Below, piece by piece: positions 41,874 through 49,891 of a stretch of DNA of 57,939 nucleotides. Numbering within the stretch: the stretch's first letter is position 1; each line of letters opens with the position of its first letter. Source of the DNA: Rectinema subterraneum (GTDB lineage: Bacteria; Spirochaetota; Spirochaetia; Treponematales; Rectinemataceae). Location: contig WESA01000010.1 of the NCBI GenBank assembly GCA_009768935.1, positions 1-57,939 on the forward strand, given 5' to 3'. A program made the position numbers and the translations under genes. The notes beneath the pieces were generated by a model. That model had not been told where the DNA came from and did not search any database. It saw nothing but the letters and a program-made list of their open reading frames with translations.

Positions 41874-43025
41874 TTATTGGGCTGCGTATTTTTCCTGGAA
41901 AACGTATTGCCCATCGACGATCTTTATGATCGCGGCATCCTTGCCTTCGGGGTTGTGGGTTTCGGGGCTGATGTGGATTCGGCCCGTAATGCCCTGCACA
42001 TCGATGCCTTCAAAAGCTTTGGCCAATGCTTCGCCATTCACCTTGCCGGCTTTCTTCAAGCCTTCCACGAGGAGCAGGACTGCATCATGCGCCAAAAAGC
42101 CATTCAGCTCGGTCTCTTTTCCGTATTTTGCTTTGTATCGGGTTTTGAAATCCTGTACTGCGGGATCGGCATAATCGAGGTGGTTGACAAAATAGCTACC
42201 CTCGACTGCCTTGCCGCCCATCGAAATAAGCTGATCCGAAGGCCAGCCATCGCCGCCCATCAAGACCTGCTTGATGCCAAGGTCTCGTGCCTGGTTGGCG
42301 GAGAGTGCTACTTCCTTGAAGAAATACGGCATGAAGATGACATCAGGATTGGCAGCCTTGATTTTGGAAAGCTGCGGCCGGAAATCGACATCGCCGGAAT
42401 TGAAGGATTCGTCAGCGACAATTTTGCCGCCCTTCTTCTCGAAATTCAGCTTGAAGAATTCGCGCAAGCCCTGAGAATAGTCATCGCCCACGTCATAGAG
42501 TAGTGCCGCAGTACGTGCGCCCAGCCTATCGTAGGCAAAGCCTGCAGCGACCGCGCCCTGGTACGGATCGATAAAGCAGACACGGAAGTTATACGGTTTG
42601 ACTTTCCCGTCCTGCACGGTGACTTTTGGGTTTGTAGCAACCGTGGCGATATCGGGCACTTTTGCCTTTTCGAGTATCGGTGCCATGGGAATGGCATTGC
42701 CGGATGAGTTCGGACCGATAATGGCGACGACTTTGTCTTGGCCAGTAAGGCGCTTTGTTACATTTACCGCTTCCTGCGGATCGCCCTTATTGTCATAGCC
42801 GATTACCTCAAGCTTGTATTTCTTGCCTCCGACATCGATGCCGCCCGCCGCATTATATTCCTCGAACAGCATTTTCACGGTGTTCAGCTCATTTTCTCCC
42901 CACACCGCCTGATCACCGGTAAGCGCTCCAAGCCAGCCCACTTTGATGACATCGGATTTTCCGCCACTGCTGCAGCCTGCCAGCACAAGGGCGATAGCCA
43001 GCGCTGCAAACAATAATTTCTTCAT
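41874..43025 (-). CDS. livK: Branched-chain amino acid ABC transporter substrate-binding lipoprotein LivK
   Basis: Periplasmic type I binding protein (383 aa) for leucine, isoleucine, valine or related ligands. The lipoprotein signal MKKLLFAALAIALVLAGC ends in a lipobox LAGC, and the mature part starts SSGGKSDVIKVGWLGALTG. Conserved IIGPNSSGNAIPMAPI and ALLYDVGDDYSQGLREFF segments fit the Liv family. The start is the ATG with AAGGAGG nine bases upstream; a TTG six bases earlier is less likely. It is the first gene of the liv operon, with a clear promoter upstream. Confidence 0.94.
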   Translation of the reverse strand: MKKLLFAALAIALVLAGCSSGGKSDVIKVGWLGALTGDQAVWGENELNTVKMLFEEYNAAGGIDVGGKKYKLEVIGYDNKGDPQEAVNVTKRLTGQDKVVAIIGPNSSGNAIPMAPILEKAKVPDIATVATNPKVTVQDGKVKPYNFRVCFIDPYQGAVAAGFAYDRLGARTAALLYDVGDDYSQGLREFFKLNFEKKGGKIVADESFNSGDVDFRPQLSKIKAANPDVIFMPYFFKEVALSANQARDLGIKQVLMGGDGWPSDQLISMGGKAVEGSYFVNHLDYADPAVQDFKTRYKAKYGKETELNGFLAHDAVLLLVEGLKKAGKVNGEALAKAFEGIDVQGITGRIHISPETHNPEGKDAAIIKIVDGQYVFQEKYAAQ

Positions 43026-43064
43026 GCTCAAGTTCCTCCTTGGAAGAGCGATAAAATTCTATTC

Positions 43065-43093
43065 ATTATAGCCGGCACTTGGTGATATCACAA
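43065..43093 (-). promoter_or_regulatory. liv operon promoter with overlapping palindrome
   Basis: On the minus strand TTGTGA (43093-43088), a 17-bp spacer and a perfect TATAAT (43070-43065) lie 39 nt before the livK ATG. The perfect palindrome GTGATATCAC (43082-43091), nearly extended by CTTG/CAAG, overlaps the -35 and is a likely repressor or nutrient-regulator site. Confidence 0.65.
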
Positions 43094-43149
43094 GCCTGAT
43101 TTTTGCATATCGAGCGATGGCTTGTGGATGACAGGCATGCATGCAGTGA

Positions 43150-44148
43150 CTATTCTTTCTCGAACGGCACGCCGAGCGCCGCAGGGGGTGTGGCGTTCAT
43201 AGCGCGCAGGACTTTAGCAATGTCGCGCCGCACATTCTCAGGCAAGCGCGCGAGGCTGCGCTCCACCCATTCCGCATTGCCGATGTTGACAAAAAGCAAC
43301 GTAAGGATCATGAGGGGAAAGGGTGCCACTTGGAGCACTTGCGAGGGTACTGAGGGAAGGCTCGGCTGCAGCACAAGGCCCAGCCACTGCAGGAACGCAA
43401 AGAGGTATGCTCCGAATGCTGCCCGGAAGGGCTTCCAGCCGCCAAAAATCGTTATGGAGAGGACAATCCAGCCAATGCCGTCAAGGCCTGAAATCGTGCC
43501 TTTCCAGCCCGCCTTTACCGATAGAGAATAAATCGGGCCGGCAAGACCCGCAATTGCGCCGCCAAGTACCGCGTAGAGATACCTCAGACGGTTTACATTG
43601 GCGCCGCGCACGAAGGCCGCCGCGGGCCGCTCGCCGATGCCTCGCAGAGTCAGACCCGGCCTGGTTTTGAATATAAAAAACCATGCAAGAATGACGAGGA
43701 TAAACGAAAGATACGTCATCATGTCCTGCCGGAAAAGAATTGTGCCAAGCACAGGTATCTGCTCGAGTCCAGGAATGGGGAGCTGGGAGATGCGCGGGCC
43801 CACCTGACCCATGATTGGGCTGCCAAGAAAGTAGGAAAGGTCTCGGCAGAGCAAGGCAAGCACAAAACCGACCGCTACCTGGGACTGAAGCAGTGTCAGG
43901 CTGGCAAAGACGACCACAAGAGATACGAGCGCGCCGATCAGAGCTCCTGCAAGAAAACCGAGCACCACGCTTCCTGTCGAAAGCGCTACAGCAAAGCTCC
44001 CCATCGCGGAAAGAAGGATCATGCCGTTCATCGAGAGGTTGAGCACACCTGCTCGTTCGGATATGGTCTCGCCGATTACGGCAAAAAGGACAGGAGCGGC
44101 AGAAGCGAGTACACCGCCAAGACTCACAAAAAGCGCAGAATTATTCAT
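43150..44148 (-). CDS. Nucleoside-type ABC transporter permease (NupQ/BmpC-like)
   Basis: Second membrane subunit (332 aa) of a BMP-family nucleoside or purine importer. About nine hydrophobic segments are seen. The family-typical GETISERAGVLNLSMNGMIL block is near the N-terminus and RGANVNRLRYLYAVLGGAIAGLAG-like coupling region is mid-protein. It overlaps the first permease gene as ATGA (44145-44148). It is the last gene of the operon BMP-ATPase-permease-permease. Confidence 0.92.
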   Translation of the reverse strand: MNNSALFVSLGGVLASAAPVLFAVIGETISERAGVLNLSMNGMILLSAMGSFAVALSTGSVVLGFLAGALIGALVSLVVVFASLTLLQSQVAVGFVLALLCRDLSYFLGSPIMGQVGPRISQLPIPGLEQIPVLGTILFRQDMMTYLSFILVILAWFFIFKTRPGLTLRGIGERPAAAFVRGANVNRLRYLYAVLGGAIAGLAGPIYSLSVKAGWKGTISGLDGIGWIVLSITIFGGWKPFRAAFGAYLFAFLQWLGLVLQPSLPSVPSQVLQVAPFPLMILTLLFVNIGNAEWVERSLARLPENVRRDIAKVLRAMNATPPAALGVPFEKE

Positions 44149-45197
44149 GATTTCACCTTCGTTTTCTTGAGAATCCGGGAGCGCACTCCCTGGCCGAGAA
44201 CGACAAAGAGCACCAGGGTCCCCTGGAGGACGCCAGCGAGCGAGGAGTCCAGCTTGAGAACAATCGGCAGCTGGATCGATCCTACATTGAGCGCAGCAAA
44301 GAACAATGCCACCGGTGCGGCAAGGCTTGCCCGGTAGCCGACCAGCATGGCCACCATGAGCCCCAGATAGCCATATCCAGAGGAAATCGAAGGAATGAGG
44401 CGATGATAGACCGCTGTCACTTGCACCGCTCCCGCAACGCCGGCAAAAATGCCACAGACCGCAAACGAGGACATCATGTACTGCCAGGTCGGAATACCGA
44501 GAATGTGCGCGGATCGCGCGTTCTTGCCCACAGCCTTGAGCCTGAGACCGAAATAGGTGCCTTCGATCATCGCGTACACCACGAGAATGCCGACAATCGC
44601 CATCACCAGCGTTGCTGGCGTAAGCCTTGAGGAACCTTGGGCAATTGGCATCCAGAGGGAACGGTCAAAAGGAATTGTCCCGGACATGGAGGCAACTCCT
44701 GGCCTTTTCCACGGACCGAAAATGAGCCAGATATTGAGGGCTGTCGCCACAAAATTGAGGCCAAGGCCGCCAAATATCTCGTTCACCCCGCCAAAAGTCT
44801 TGAGTGCGCCTGCCAGCATGGCCCACAGCGCACCGCCGAGCATGCCTGCAAGAACCGCAAGCATCAGAATGAGTGTGGGATTCCATCCTGAGTGTTCCAG
44901 GAGGCGCATTGCCCATGTGGTAAAAATGGCCCCCAGCGTAATCTGCCCCTCAATTCCGATGTTCCACAGCCCCACCGTGAAGGTGACAAGAAGCCCCGAT
45001 GTGGCGAGCAGCAGCGGCACCCACGATACAAATACGTTCGTCACCACATCCCAGGAGCCGAGCGCACCGAGCGTAATATATTTGTAGGCGGCAAACGGCT
45101 GCGCTTTTGCCAGAAACAGCACGCCGGTTGTTACGATGAGCGCAAAGAGAATCGCACCCACCTTGAAAAGAAGGCGGGTTGCACGGCTGTCACGCAT
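44145..45197 (-). CDS. Nucleoside-type ABC transporter permease (NupP/BmpB-like)
   Basis: First membrane subunit (350 aa) of the same importer. The conserved VGLWNIGIEGQITLGAI block and later AVGKNARSAHILGIP coupling loop identify the family. Eight or more hydrophobic segments are present. It overlaps the ATPase gene by 8 nt and the second permease by 4 nt. Confidence 0.92.
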   Translation of the reverse strand: MRDSRATRLLFKVGAILFALIVTTGVLFLAKAQPFAAYKYITLGALGSWDVVTNVFVSWVPLLLATSGLLVTFTVGLWNIGIEGQITLGAIFTTWAMRLLEHSGWNPTLILMLAVLAGMLGGALWAMLAGALKTFGGVNEIFGGLGLNFVATALNIWLIFGPWKRPGVASMSGTIPFDRSLWMPIAQGSSRLTPATLVMAIVGILVVYAMIEGTYFGLRLKAVGKNARSAHILGIPTWQYMMSSFAVCGIFAGVAGAVQVTAVYHRLIPSISSGYGYLGLMVAMLVGYRASLAAPVALFFAALNVGSIQLPIVLKLDSSLAGVLQGTLVLFVVLGQGVRSRILKKTKVKS

Positions 45198-46689
45198 GGG
45201 CTGCCTCCGTTTCGAGCGTTTCCCAGTCCTTGCCGCCGATAAGCCGGCCCAGTCGCTCCACGCTCAGCGTGCTCGCCTCCAGCGGCGGGCTCACGCGCCC
45301 TGCAAAAAACACCAGCACACGATCGCTGTACTTAAGAATTTCGTCGAGATCGGCCGAGATGAAAATGATGGAAGTCCCCCGGGCGCAGCGCTCCTTAAGC
45401 TTGTTCCAGATATAGATTGTCGATTCAATATCGAGGCCCCGCGTCGGGTGTTCGACCAGAATGAGCTTCAAAGGATCGCGCATGAGCGCGAGAAGTGCCC
45501 GCTGTTGGTTGCCTCCCGAAAGAGATTCCACCGTGCTGTCAGGCCTTCCTTTAATATTGAACACCTGAATTCGGCTTTTTGCGAGCGCTTCAGCCTTCTT
45601 GCGGTCGATAAAAAGGCCTTTCATTCCTTCGGAGAGAATGAAGTGCTCAGTCAGCGTGAGGCCGGGGACAAGCGCCTGCTCAAGCCGCGCTGCAGGCAGG
45701 TAGGCCACGCCATGCTTTCGGAATTCGTGATAGGTCCGCCCTGTCATATCCTTTTCGTCTTCGTCGAGACAGAAGGAACCTCCGACGGGCTGCGCGAGCC
45801 CGGCACACGCACCAAGAAACAGCGTCTGCCCCGAACCTTCCATGCCCGCAAGGCCTATCACCTCGCCCGCGCGCACCTGCAGGTCTAGTCCTTTGATCTG
45901 TATCCTGATGCCTTCAAGGTCAACATGCTTTATATGCAGCACATTACTGCCGAACCGGAGCTGTGCCTTGGGTTCCAGCGCAATTTCCTTGCCAAACATC
46001 ATTTCGACAAGAGCTCCGGTTGCAAAAGGCGGATCCACAGAGCCGACAAGCTTGCCCTGCCGCAGGACCGAAACCTTGTTGCAGAGCGCTTCGACGTCTT
46101 CGAGTTTGTGGGAAACAAAGAGAATGGTCATGCCTTCGGATGCAAGCTTCTTCAGCGTCGCAAACAGTTTTTCCTTCTGCGGAAGGCTGATGCCGGTTGT
46201 CGGTTCGTCGAGGATGAGTGCGCGTGCTCCTAGCCATAACAGGCGCAAGATTTCAAGCTGCTGGCGTTCGCCCACCGTGAGCGTGTCCACATACGATTCG
46301 GGGTCGATGGAAAAACCAAAGCGGGCTGCAAGCTCCCTGAATTCTCTGGTCGCGCTTTTGTGGTTTGGGATCAGGTTTCCCTTGCTCCCGAGAATGAAAT
46401 CATCAATAACCTTGAGAGGCGGAAAATCAAGCGGATCCTGATGCAACATCCCGATGCCGTGCCGAATGGCGTCTGCCGGCGAGGCAATCCTGACTTTTTT
46501 GCCATCCAGCAGAATGTCGCCGGAGTCGGGGCTGTAGAAGCCGGACAGAATCTTCATGAGCGTGCTTTTCCCCGCGCCGTTCTCACCGAGGATACCATGG
46601 ATGCTCGATGGAGGCACAGCGAAGGAAATATTGTCGTTCGCGCGCAGAGCGCCAAAACACTTGGTTATTCCACGCAACTCAATGTGCAT
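45190..46689 (-). CDS. Nucleoside-type ABC transporter ATPase with two nucleotide-binding domains (NupO-like)
   Basis: A 499-residue tandem ATPase. Domain 1 has a canonical Walker A (GENGAGKSTLMKI), signature LTVGERQQLE and Walker B LILDEPTTGIS. Domain 2 has a degenerate Walker A (GMEGSGQT, Gln for Lys), signature LSGGNQQRA and LVEHPTRGLD with His in place of the usual Asp-Glu pair. One intact and one degenerate site is normal for RbsA/YufO-type ATPases. Start: the ATG at 46689 with AGAAGG upstream; an earlier ATG at 46716 lies next to the upstream hairpin and lacks a site. Confidence 0.93.
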   Translation of the reverse strand: MHIELRGITKCFGALRANDNISFAVPPSSIHGILGENGAGKSTLMKILSGFYSPDSGDILLDGKKVRIASPADAIRHGIGMLHQDPLDFPPLKVIDDFILGSKGNLIPNHKSATREFRELAARFGFSIDPESYVDTLTVGERQQLEILRLLWLGARALILDEPTTGISLPQKEKLFATLKKLASEGMTILFVSHKLEDVEALCNKVSVLRQGKLVGSVDPPFATGALVEMMFGKEIALEPKAQLRFGSNVLHIKHVDLEGIRIQIKGLDLQVRAGEVIGLAGMEGSGQTLFLGACAGLAQPVGGSFCLDEDEKDMTGRTYHEFRKHGVAYLPAARLEQALVPGLTLTEHFILSEGMKGLFIDRKKAEALAKSRIQVFNIKGRPDSTVESLSGGNQQRALLALMRDPLKLILVEHPTRGLDIESTIYIWNKLKERCARGTSIIFISADLDEILKYSDRVLVFFAGRVSPPLEASTLSVERLGRLIGGKDWETLETEAAHA

Positions 46690-46721
46690 CGCGACCTTCT
46701 TTCTGCCTCTTTCCATATGCG

Positions 46722-46764
46722 ACGGAGGCGCGGAGAGTGCTTTTCGGCTTCTCCGCGCCTCCGT
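46722..46764 (-). terminator. long perfect stem-loop between BMP and ATPase genes
   Basis: ACGGAGGCGCGGAGA (46722-46736) and TCTCCGCGCCTCCGT (46750-46764) form a perfect 15-bp stem with a 13-nt loop, 33 nt after the BMP stop. No T-run follows, so it more likely protects the 3' end of a processed BMP mRNA, like the malE-malF structure. Confidence 0.65.
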
Positions 46765-46796
46765 TTATGATGTACAAGAGGCGTGTTGTAGCTGCC

Positions 46797-47999
46797 TTAC
46801 TTGGAGACCGACTGGCCTTCCATACCCTGCAGAAGCTGCGGGAGATACCAGATCTGCTGGTCGGTGGCTTTTTCTCCCTTTTTCAGGAAAACGCTCCCGT
46901 CTTGGTAATTCAAGGGGCCTGTCCACAGGTTGAGGCCTTTCCCTAGCTCGTCGATGAACTTGTCGATCGCTGCGGAAGCTTCTTTGGACAGAGTGCCTTT
47001 GTTGAAGCCCACAGCCGAAGTGTCAGGATTGTTGATATTCTTCCAGTCTGGGCCATTCCACTCAAAGTGGTTCTTCCAGGTTCCGTTCATTGCAGCCTTT
47101 GCCGCGTTGGCATAGGCGGGGCCCCAGTTGAAGTAGGGCACTCCGAGCGAAACGCCTTTGCCCTCATCGATAGCTTTGGAGTAATCGTAGGGGATTGCCC
47201 AAACCTGCTTGCCCTGGGCGGTGTATTTGGCAGCCTCGGCTACAGCTTCCGTCGTATCGATGCCAGAGATGACGACATCGAAACCGGAGTTAAAGAAATC
47301 ATCGGCAACCTGTGTCGGATCCGAGGTGACGCCAGGGATATTGAACCAGAACCCAATCCAGGTGACCTTGAAAGTAAGCTTGGCGGGATCCTTCTTGAGA
47401 TAGTTCACCCAGGCATAACGGGCACCAAGATATGCGGAAGCCGCGAGCCGGCGGGTTTCGTCATTGATAAGGGGGCCCAGAAAGCCGATCTTGCCGGTTT
47501 TGGTGGTCATGGCTGCGGCGACGCCGGCGACCATCTTCATGTACTCCATTCGGCCCATGATATTGATCATGTTCGGAAGCGGCTTGTAGTCCTTGCCTTC
47601 CTTCCACTGCTGGGAGCCTGAGGTGAGGATGACGAAAATGTCCTTGTGGTCCTGGGCGAACTTGATTGCCTCGTCGGTCATATCGTCCGAGCTGAATATC
47701 ACGAGCTTTGCGCCCTGGGCGACAAGGCTCTCGCCGAGCTGGGATACCGTGGTTCCGGGGCGGTCCGCCGAATTCGCCTTGTCGATATACACAAGTTTGG
47801 TGCCGGGAACCTTTGCGAGAACATATTGCACACCATCATAATTAGCCTGGCTCCATCCATGGTCGTTGTAAGGGCCGACCATCACAAGTCCGATGGTGAG
47901 GTTGGGTCCAGCAGCAGGAGGTGCGCTCTGGGCAAAAGCGGCAGAACCCGCGACTATAGCAATTAGCATCAGCAAGAAAAACCTGGAAATGTTCCGCAT
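46797..47999 (-). CDS. BMP-family nucleoside-binding protein (BmpA/TmpC-like)
   Basis: Substrate-binding protein (400 aa) of the importer, of the basic membrane protein family that binds purine nucleosides. The signal peptide (about 1-24, ending AAFAQ) has no lipobox Cys, unlike many spirochaete homologues. The mature part begins LTIGLVMVGPYNDHGWSQANYDG and contains VIFSSDDMTDEA and IGFLGPL, typical for the family. The start is the ATG at 47999 with AAGGAGAAG upstream; the frame is open further but without support. It is the first gene of its operon. Confidence 0.9.
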   Translation of the reverse strand: MRNISRFFLLMLIAIVAGSAAFAQSAPPAAGPNLTIGLVMVGPYNDHGWSQANYDGVQYVLAKVPGTKLVYIDKANSADRPGTTVSQLGESLVAQGAKLVIFSSDDMTDEAIKFAQDHKDIFVILTSGSQQWKEGKDYKPLPNMINIMGRMEYMKMVAGVAAAMTTKTGKIGFLGPLINDETRRLAASAYLGARYAWVNYLKKDPAKLTFKVTWIGFWFNIPGVTSDPTQVADDFFNSGFDVVISGIDTTEAVAEAAKYTAQGKQVWAIPYDYSKAIDEGKGVSLGVPYFNWGPAYANAAKAAMNGTWKNHFEWNGPDWKNINNPDTSAVGFNKGTLSKEASAAIDKFIDELGKGLNLWTGPLNYQDGSVFLKKGEKATDQQIWYLPQLLQGMEGQSVSK

Positions 48000-48023
48000 T
48001 TTTCTTCTCCTTATCAATACTTT

Positions 48024-48038
48024 TCCGGCAACGCCGGA
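48024..48038 (-). promoter_or_regulatory. BMP operon leader hairpin
   Basis: TCCGGC and GCCGGA form a perfect 6-bp stem with a 3-nt loop between the predicted -10 and the ribosome-binding site, at the likely 5' end of the transcript. It may stabilise the mRNA. Confidence 0.4.
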
Positions 48039-48045
48039 CAGCTTG

Positions 48046-48074
48046 ATTTTTTCATGAGGTTGCTGCGCTGTCAA
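48046..48074 (-). promoter_or_regulatory. BMP operon promoter
   Basis: On the minus strand a perfect TTGACA (48074-48069), 17 bp and AAAAAT (48051-48046) lie 46 nt before the BMP start codon. The layout matches the hydrogenase promoter (TTGACA, 17 bp, CAAAAT). Confidence 0.55.
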
Positions 48075-48159
48075 GGTTGAAAGCGACCTTTGGCCCGTTT
48101 TTCGCGCGGGGAAGAGAGGGCGAGCGGGCAAGTTGATTTTGGTTGAATGGCTGGTTTCA

Positions 48160-49860
48160 TCAAGGGCGAGCGCTGATGTCGCGCGCGAGAATGAGATAGG
48201 TGCTAGCTGTCCATGCAAACGCGCGATCTCGCAATGGTGCCCCTGTTATGGCATCGAAATTTTCGGCAAAGCCCGAAGTCTCGACGAGATCGAGAAACCG
48301 CGAGCCGATCTCCTTTGCAAGGTTATTTTCTCCGGAGCGGAAAAGCGCGTCGACCATGAGGAACGTCGATGGAGCCCAGATTGGGCCCAGCCAGTAACCA
48401 TCACTGGAATAGTTCTGGCTCAATGTCGACTCCGTGGCGATGCCCCATTGTGTGATGTACCCTTCCTCTTCGAGCGACTTCAACAAGGATGTGCGGGTTG
48501 ATTCTGTCAAGCGATTGCCAAGGAGAAGCTGCAGGTAGGGCAGCAATGACTCATTGGGAATTTCCTCGTGAGTGCCTGAAGCGACAAAGCCCATCCTGCC
48601 TCGGCGAGTGAGATGGGATGTCGCAAGGCGCAGAAAAGCCGTCGATTTTTCTCGCCAGGCGATGGCTTCTTTCGACCTTTCTAACTCGTCCGCAAGCACT
48701 GCAAGAGTATCCATCTGTAGGATGAGAAAGGTCGCAAGATCAGGCGCCTCTAAGGGCGGCCTAAATATAAAGGGAGAAGCGTTATCCCACCCTGAGTCGT
48801 TGCCATGATCGTATTGCGGTACGCCGTCGCCATCATAGTCCCTATATGAAAACCAGAAATCAGTCCAGCGTGCCAGATGTAAGTATGCTTCTTCCTTCAT
48901 TGCCCTGTCGAGGCATCCGAGCTTGAGCATTCTGCCAATAGCCCAGCCATGGACAGGCGGTTTTGTGAAATTCTGCACCACGCGGCGGTCAAACACCGCG
49001 TCGGGGAGTGCGCCGAACTCGTCCTGGTGATCGAAAATCGTCATGATCTGGTTCCATGCCAAGGCTGGGTCGCCGGGGCAGAGCGCCAGAGCGGTAAAAC
49101 AATGGTCCCAGCTCCAGATACCAGTAAGCCTGTCTTTGGTCGCGAGCACGGTCGGCCGGGTGATGGCGCCTTCAGGGTTTACTATGCAGGACCAAAGAAT
49201 GTAGCGCGCAATATCCGCAGTCTCCGAAAAAGGCCCCTCTCCCCCGTGCCGAGCGGCAAATGCAAGAAAATCAGCCTCGACCGCGGCTGCCTCATCCTCG
49301 AAAGGTGGATGCAACCTCTTGGGAGTCAAGGCTTGCGCAAATTCTTCGATAACAATATCGAACTCGCCTGCAATATCGGGGTGCATTTCGAAACGCATGG
49401 GCTGGCTGCCTTGTGCCTGCCACGGAGCATCGACATGGAGCTTTCCGCGCAAGGGTGTCAACATGAGCCGCAAACCCGCACCCAGCATGTTGACAATCCA
49501 GCTGCCTTCGCCCCGCGGAATCGCGTACGAAAGCTCGGGGCCAGGGATGGACGAAAGCCTGAGCAAGGTCCCCCTGCCCCTGAATCGGACGGAGGAAGTG
49601 GTCGGTATACAGACATCGACAACCCCACTGCGCTCGCTTTTCGTCCCGCCTGGAAAGAGATGCATGATGCTTGGGCTAGCCTCCGCCCGTATTTCACGGC
49701 CGCCGTCCGCAGGCAGGTCGATCCTGAAAAGCTGCTGGTAGTCGCCGCGATCCCTGACAGTGCGCAGATAGAGGCCTTCGGGGACATGCCTTGTGGGGTC
49801 CGAGGCCTTTATCCACGAAATGGCAAGCCAGGAACCCCTGCGGCTGAACGGCAGGTCCAT
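48160..49860 (-). CDS. (alpha/alpha)6-barrel glycosidase, GH63-like
   Basis: Probable inverting alpha-glycosidase (566 aa from ATG 49860). An N-terminal beta domain is followed by a helical barrel with the motifs WSWDHCFTALALCPGDP, YDHGNDSGWDNASPF, NYSSDGYWLGPIWAP and TSGFAENFDAITGAP. These match the GH63/GH37-type barrel, whose catalytic acids are the Asp after SGWDN and the Glu in the FxExxD-like segment. There is no signal peptide, so it is cytoplasmic. The start is uncertain: GTG codons just upstream are possible, and no ribosome site is clear. It is the last gene of the alpha-glucoside operon. Likely substrates are an alpha-glucoside or glucosyl/mannosyl-glycerate; the sequence does not decide. 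Confidence 0.75.
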   Translation of the reverse strand: MDLPFSRRGSWLAISWIKASDPTRHVPEGLYLRTVRDRGDYQQLFRIDLPADGGREIRAEASPSIMHLFPGGTKSERSGVVDVCIPTTSSVRFRGRGTLLRLSSIPGPELSYAIPRGEGSWIVNMLGAGLRLMLTPLRGKLHVDAPWQAQGSQPMRFEMHPDIAGEFDIVIEEFAQALTPKRLHPPFEDEAAAVEADFLAFAARHGGEGPFSETADIARYILWSCIVNPEGAITRPTVLATKDRLTGIWSWDHCFTALALCPGDPALAWNQIMTIFDHQDEFGALPDAVFDRRVVQNFTKPPVHGWAIGRMLKLGCLDRAMKEEAYLHLARWTDFWFSYRDYDGDGVPQYDHGNDSGWDNASPFIFRPPLEAPDLATFLILQMDTLAVLADELERSKEAIAWREKSTAFLRLATSHLTRRGRMGFVASGTHEEIPNESLLPYLQLLLGNRLTESTRTSLLKSLEEEGYITQWGIATESTLSQNYSSDGYWLGPIWAPSTFLMVDALFRSGENNLAKEIGSRFLDLVETSGFAENFDAITGAPLRDRAFAWTASTYLILARDISARP

Positions 49861-49891
49861 CACATCAAAATGGACTGTGCTCACCACGCTT

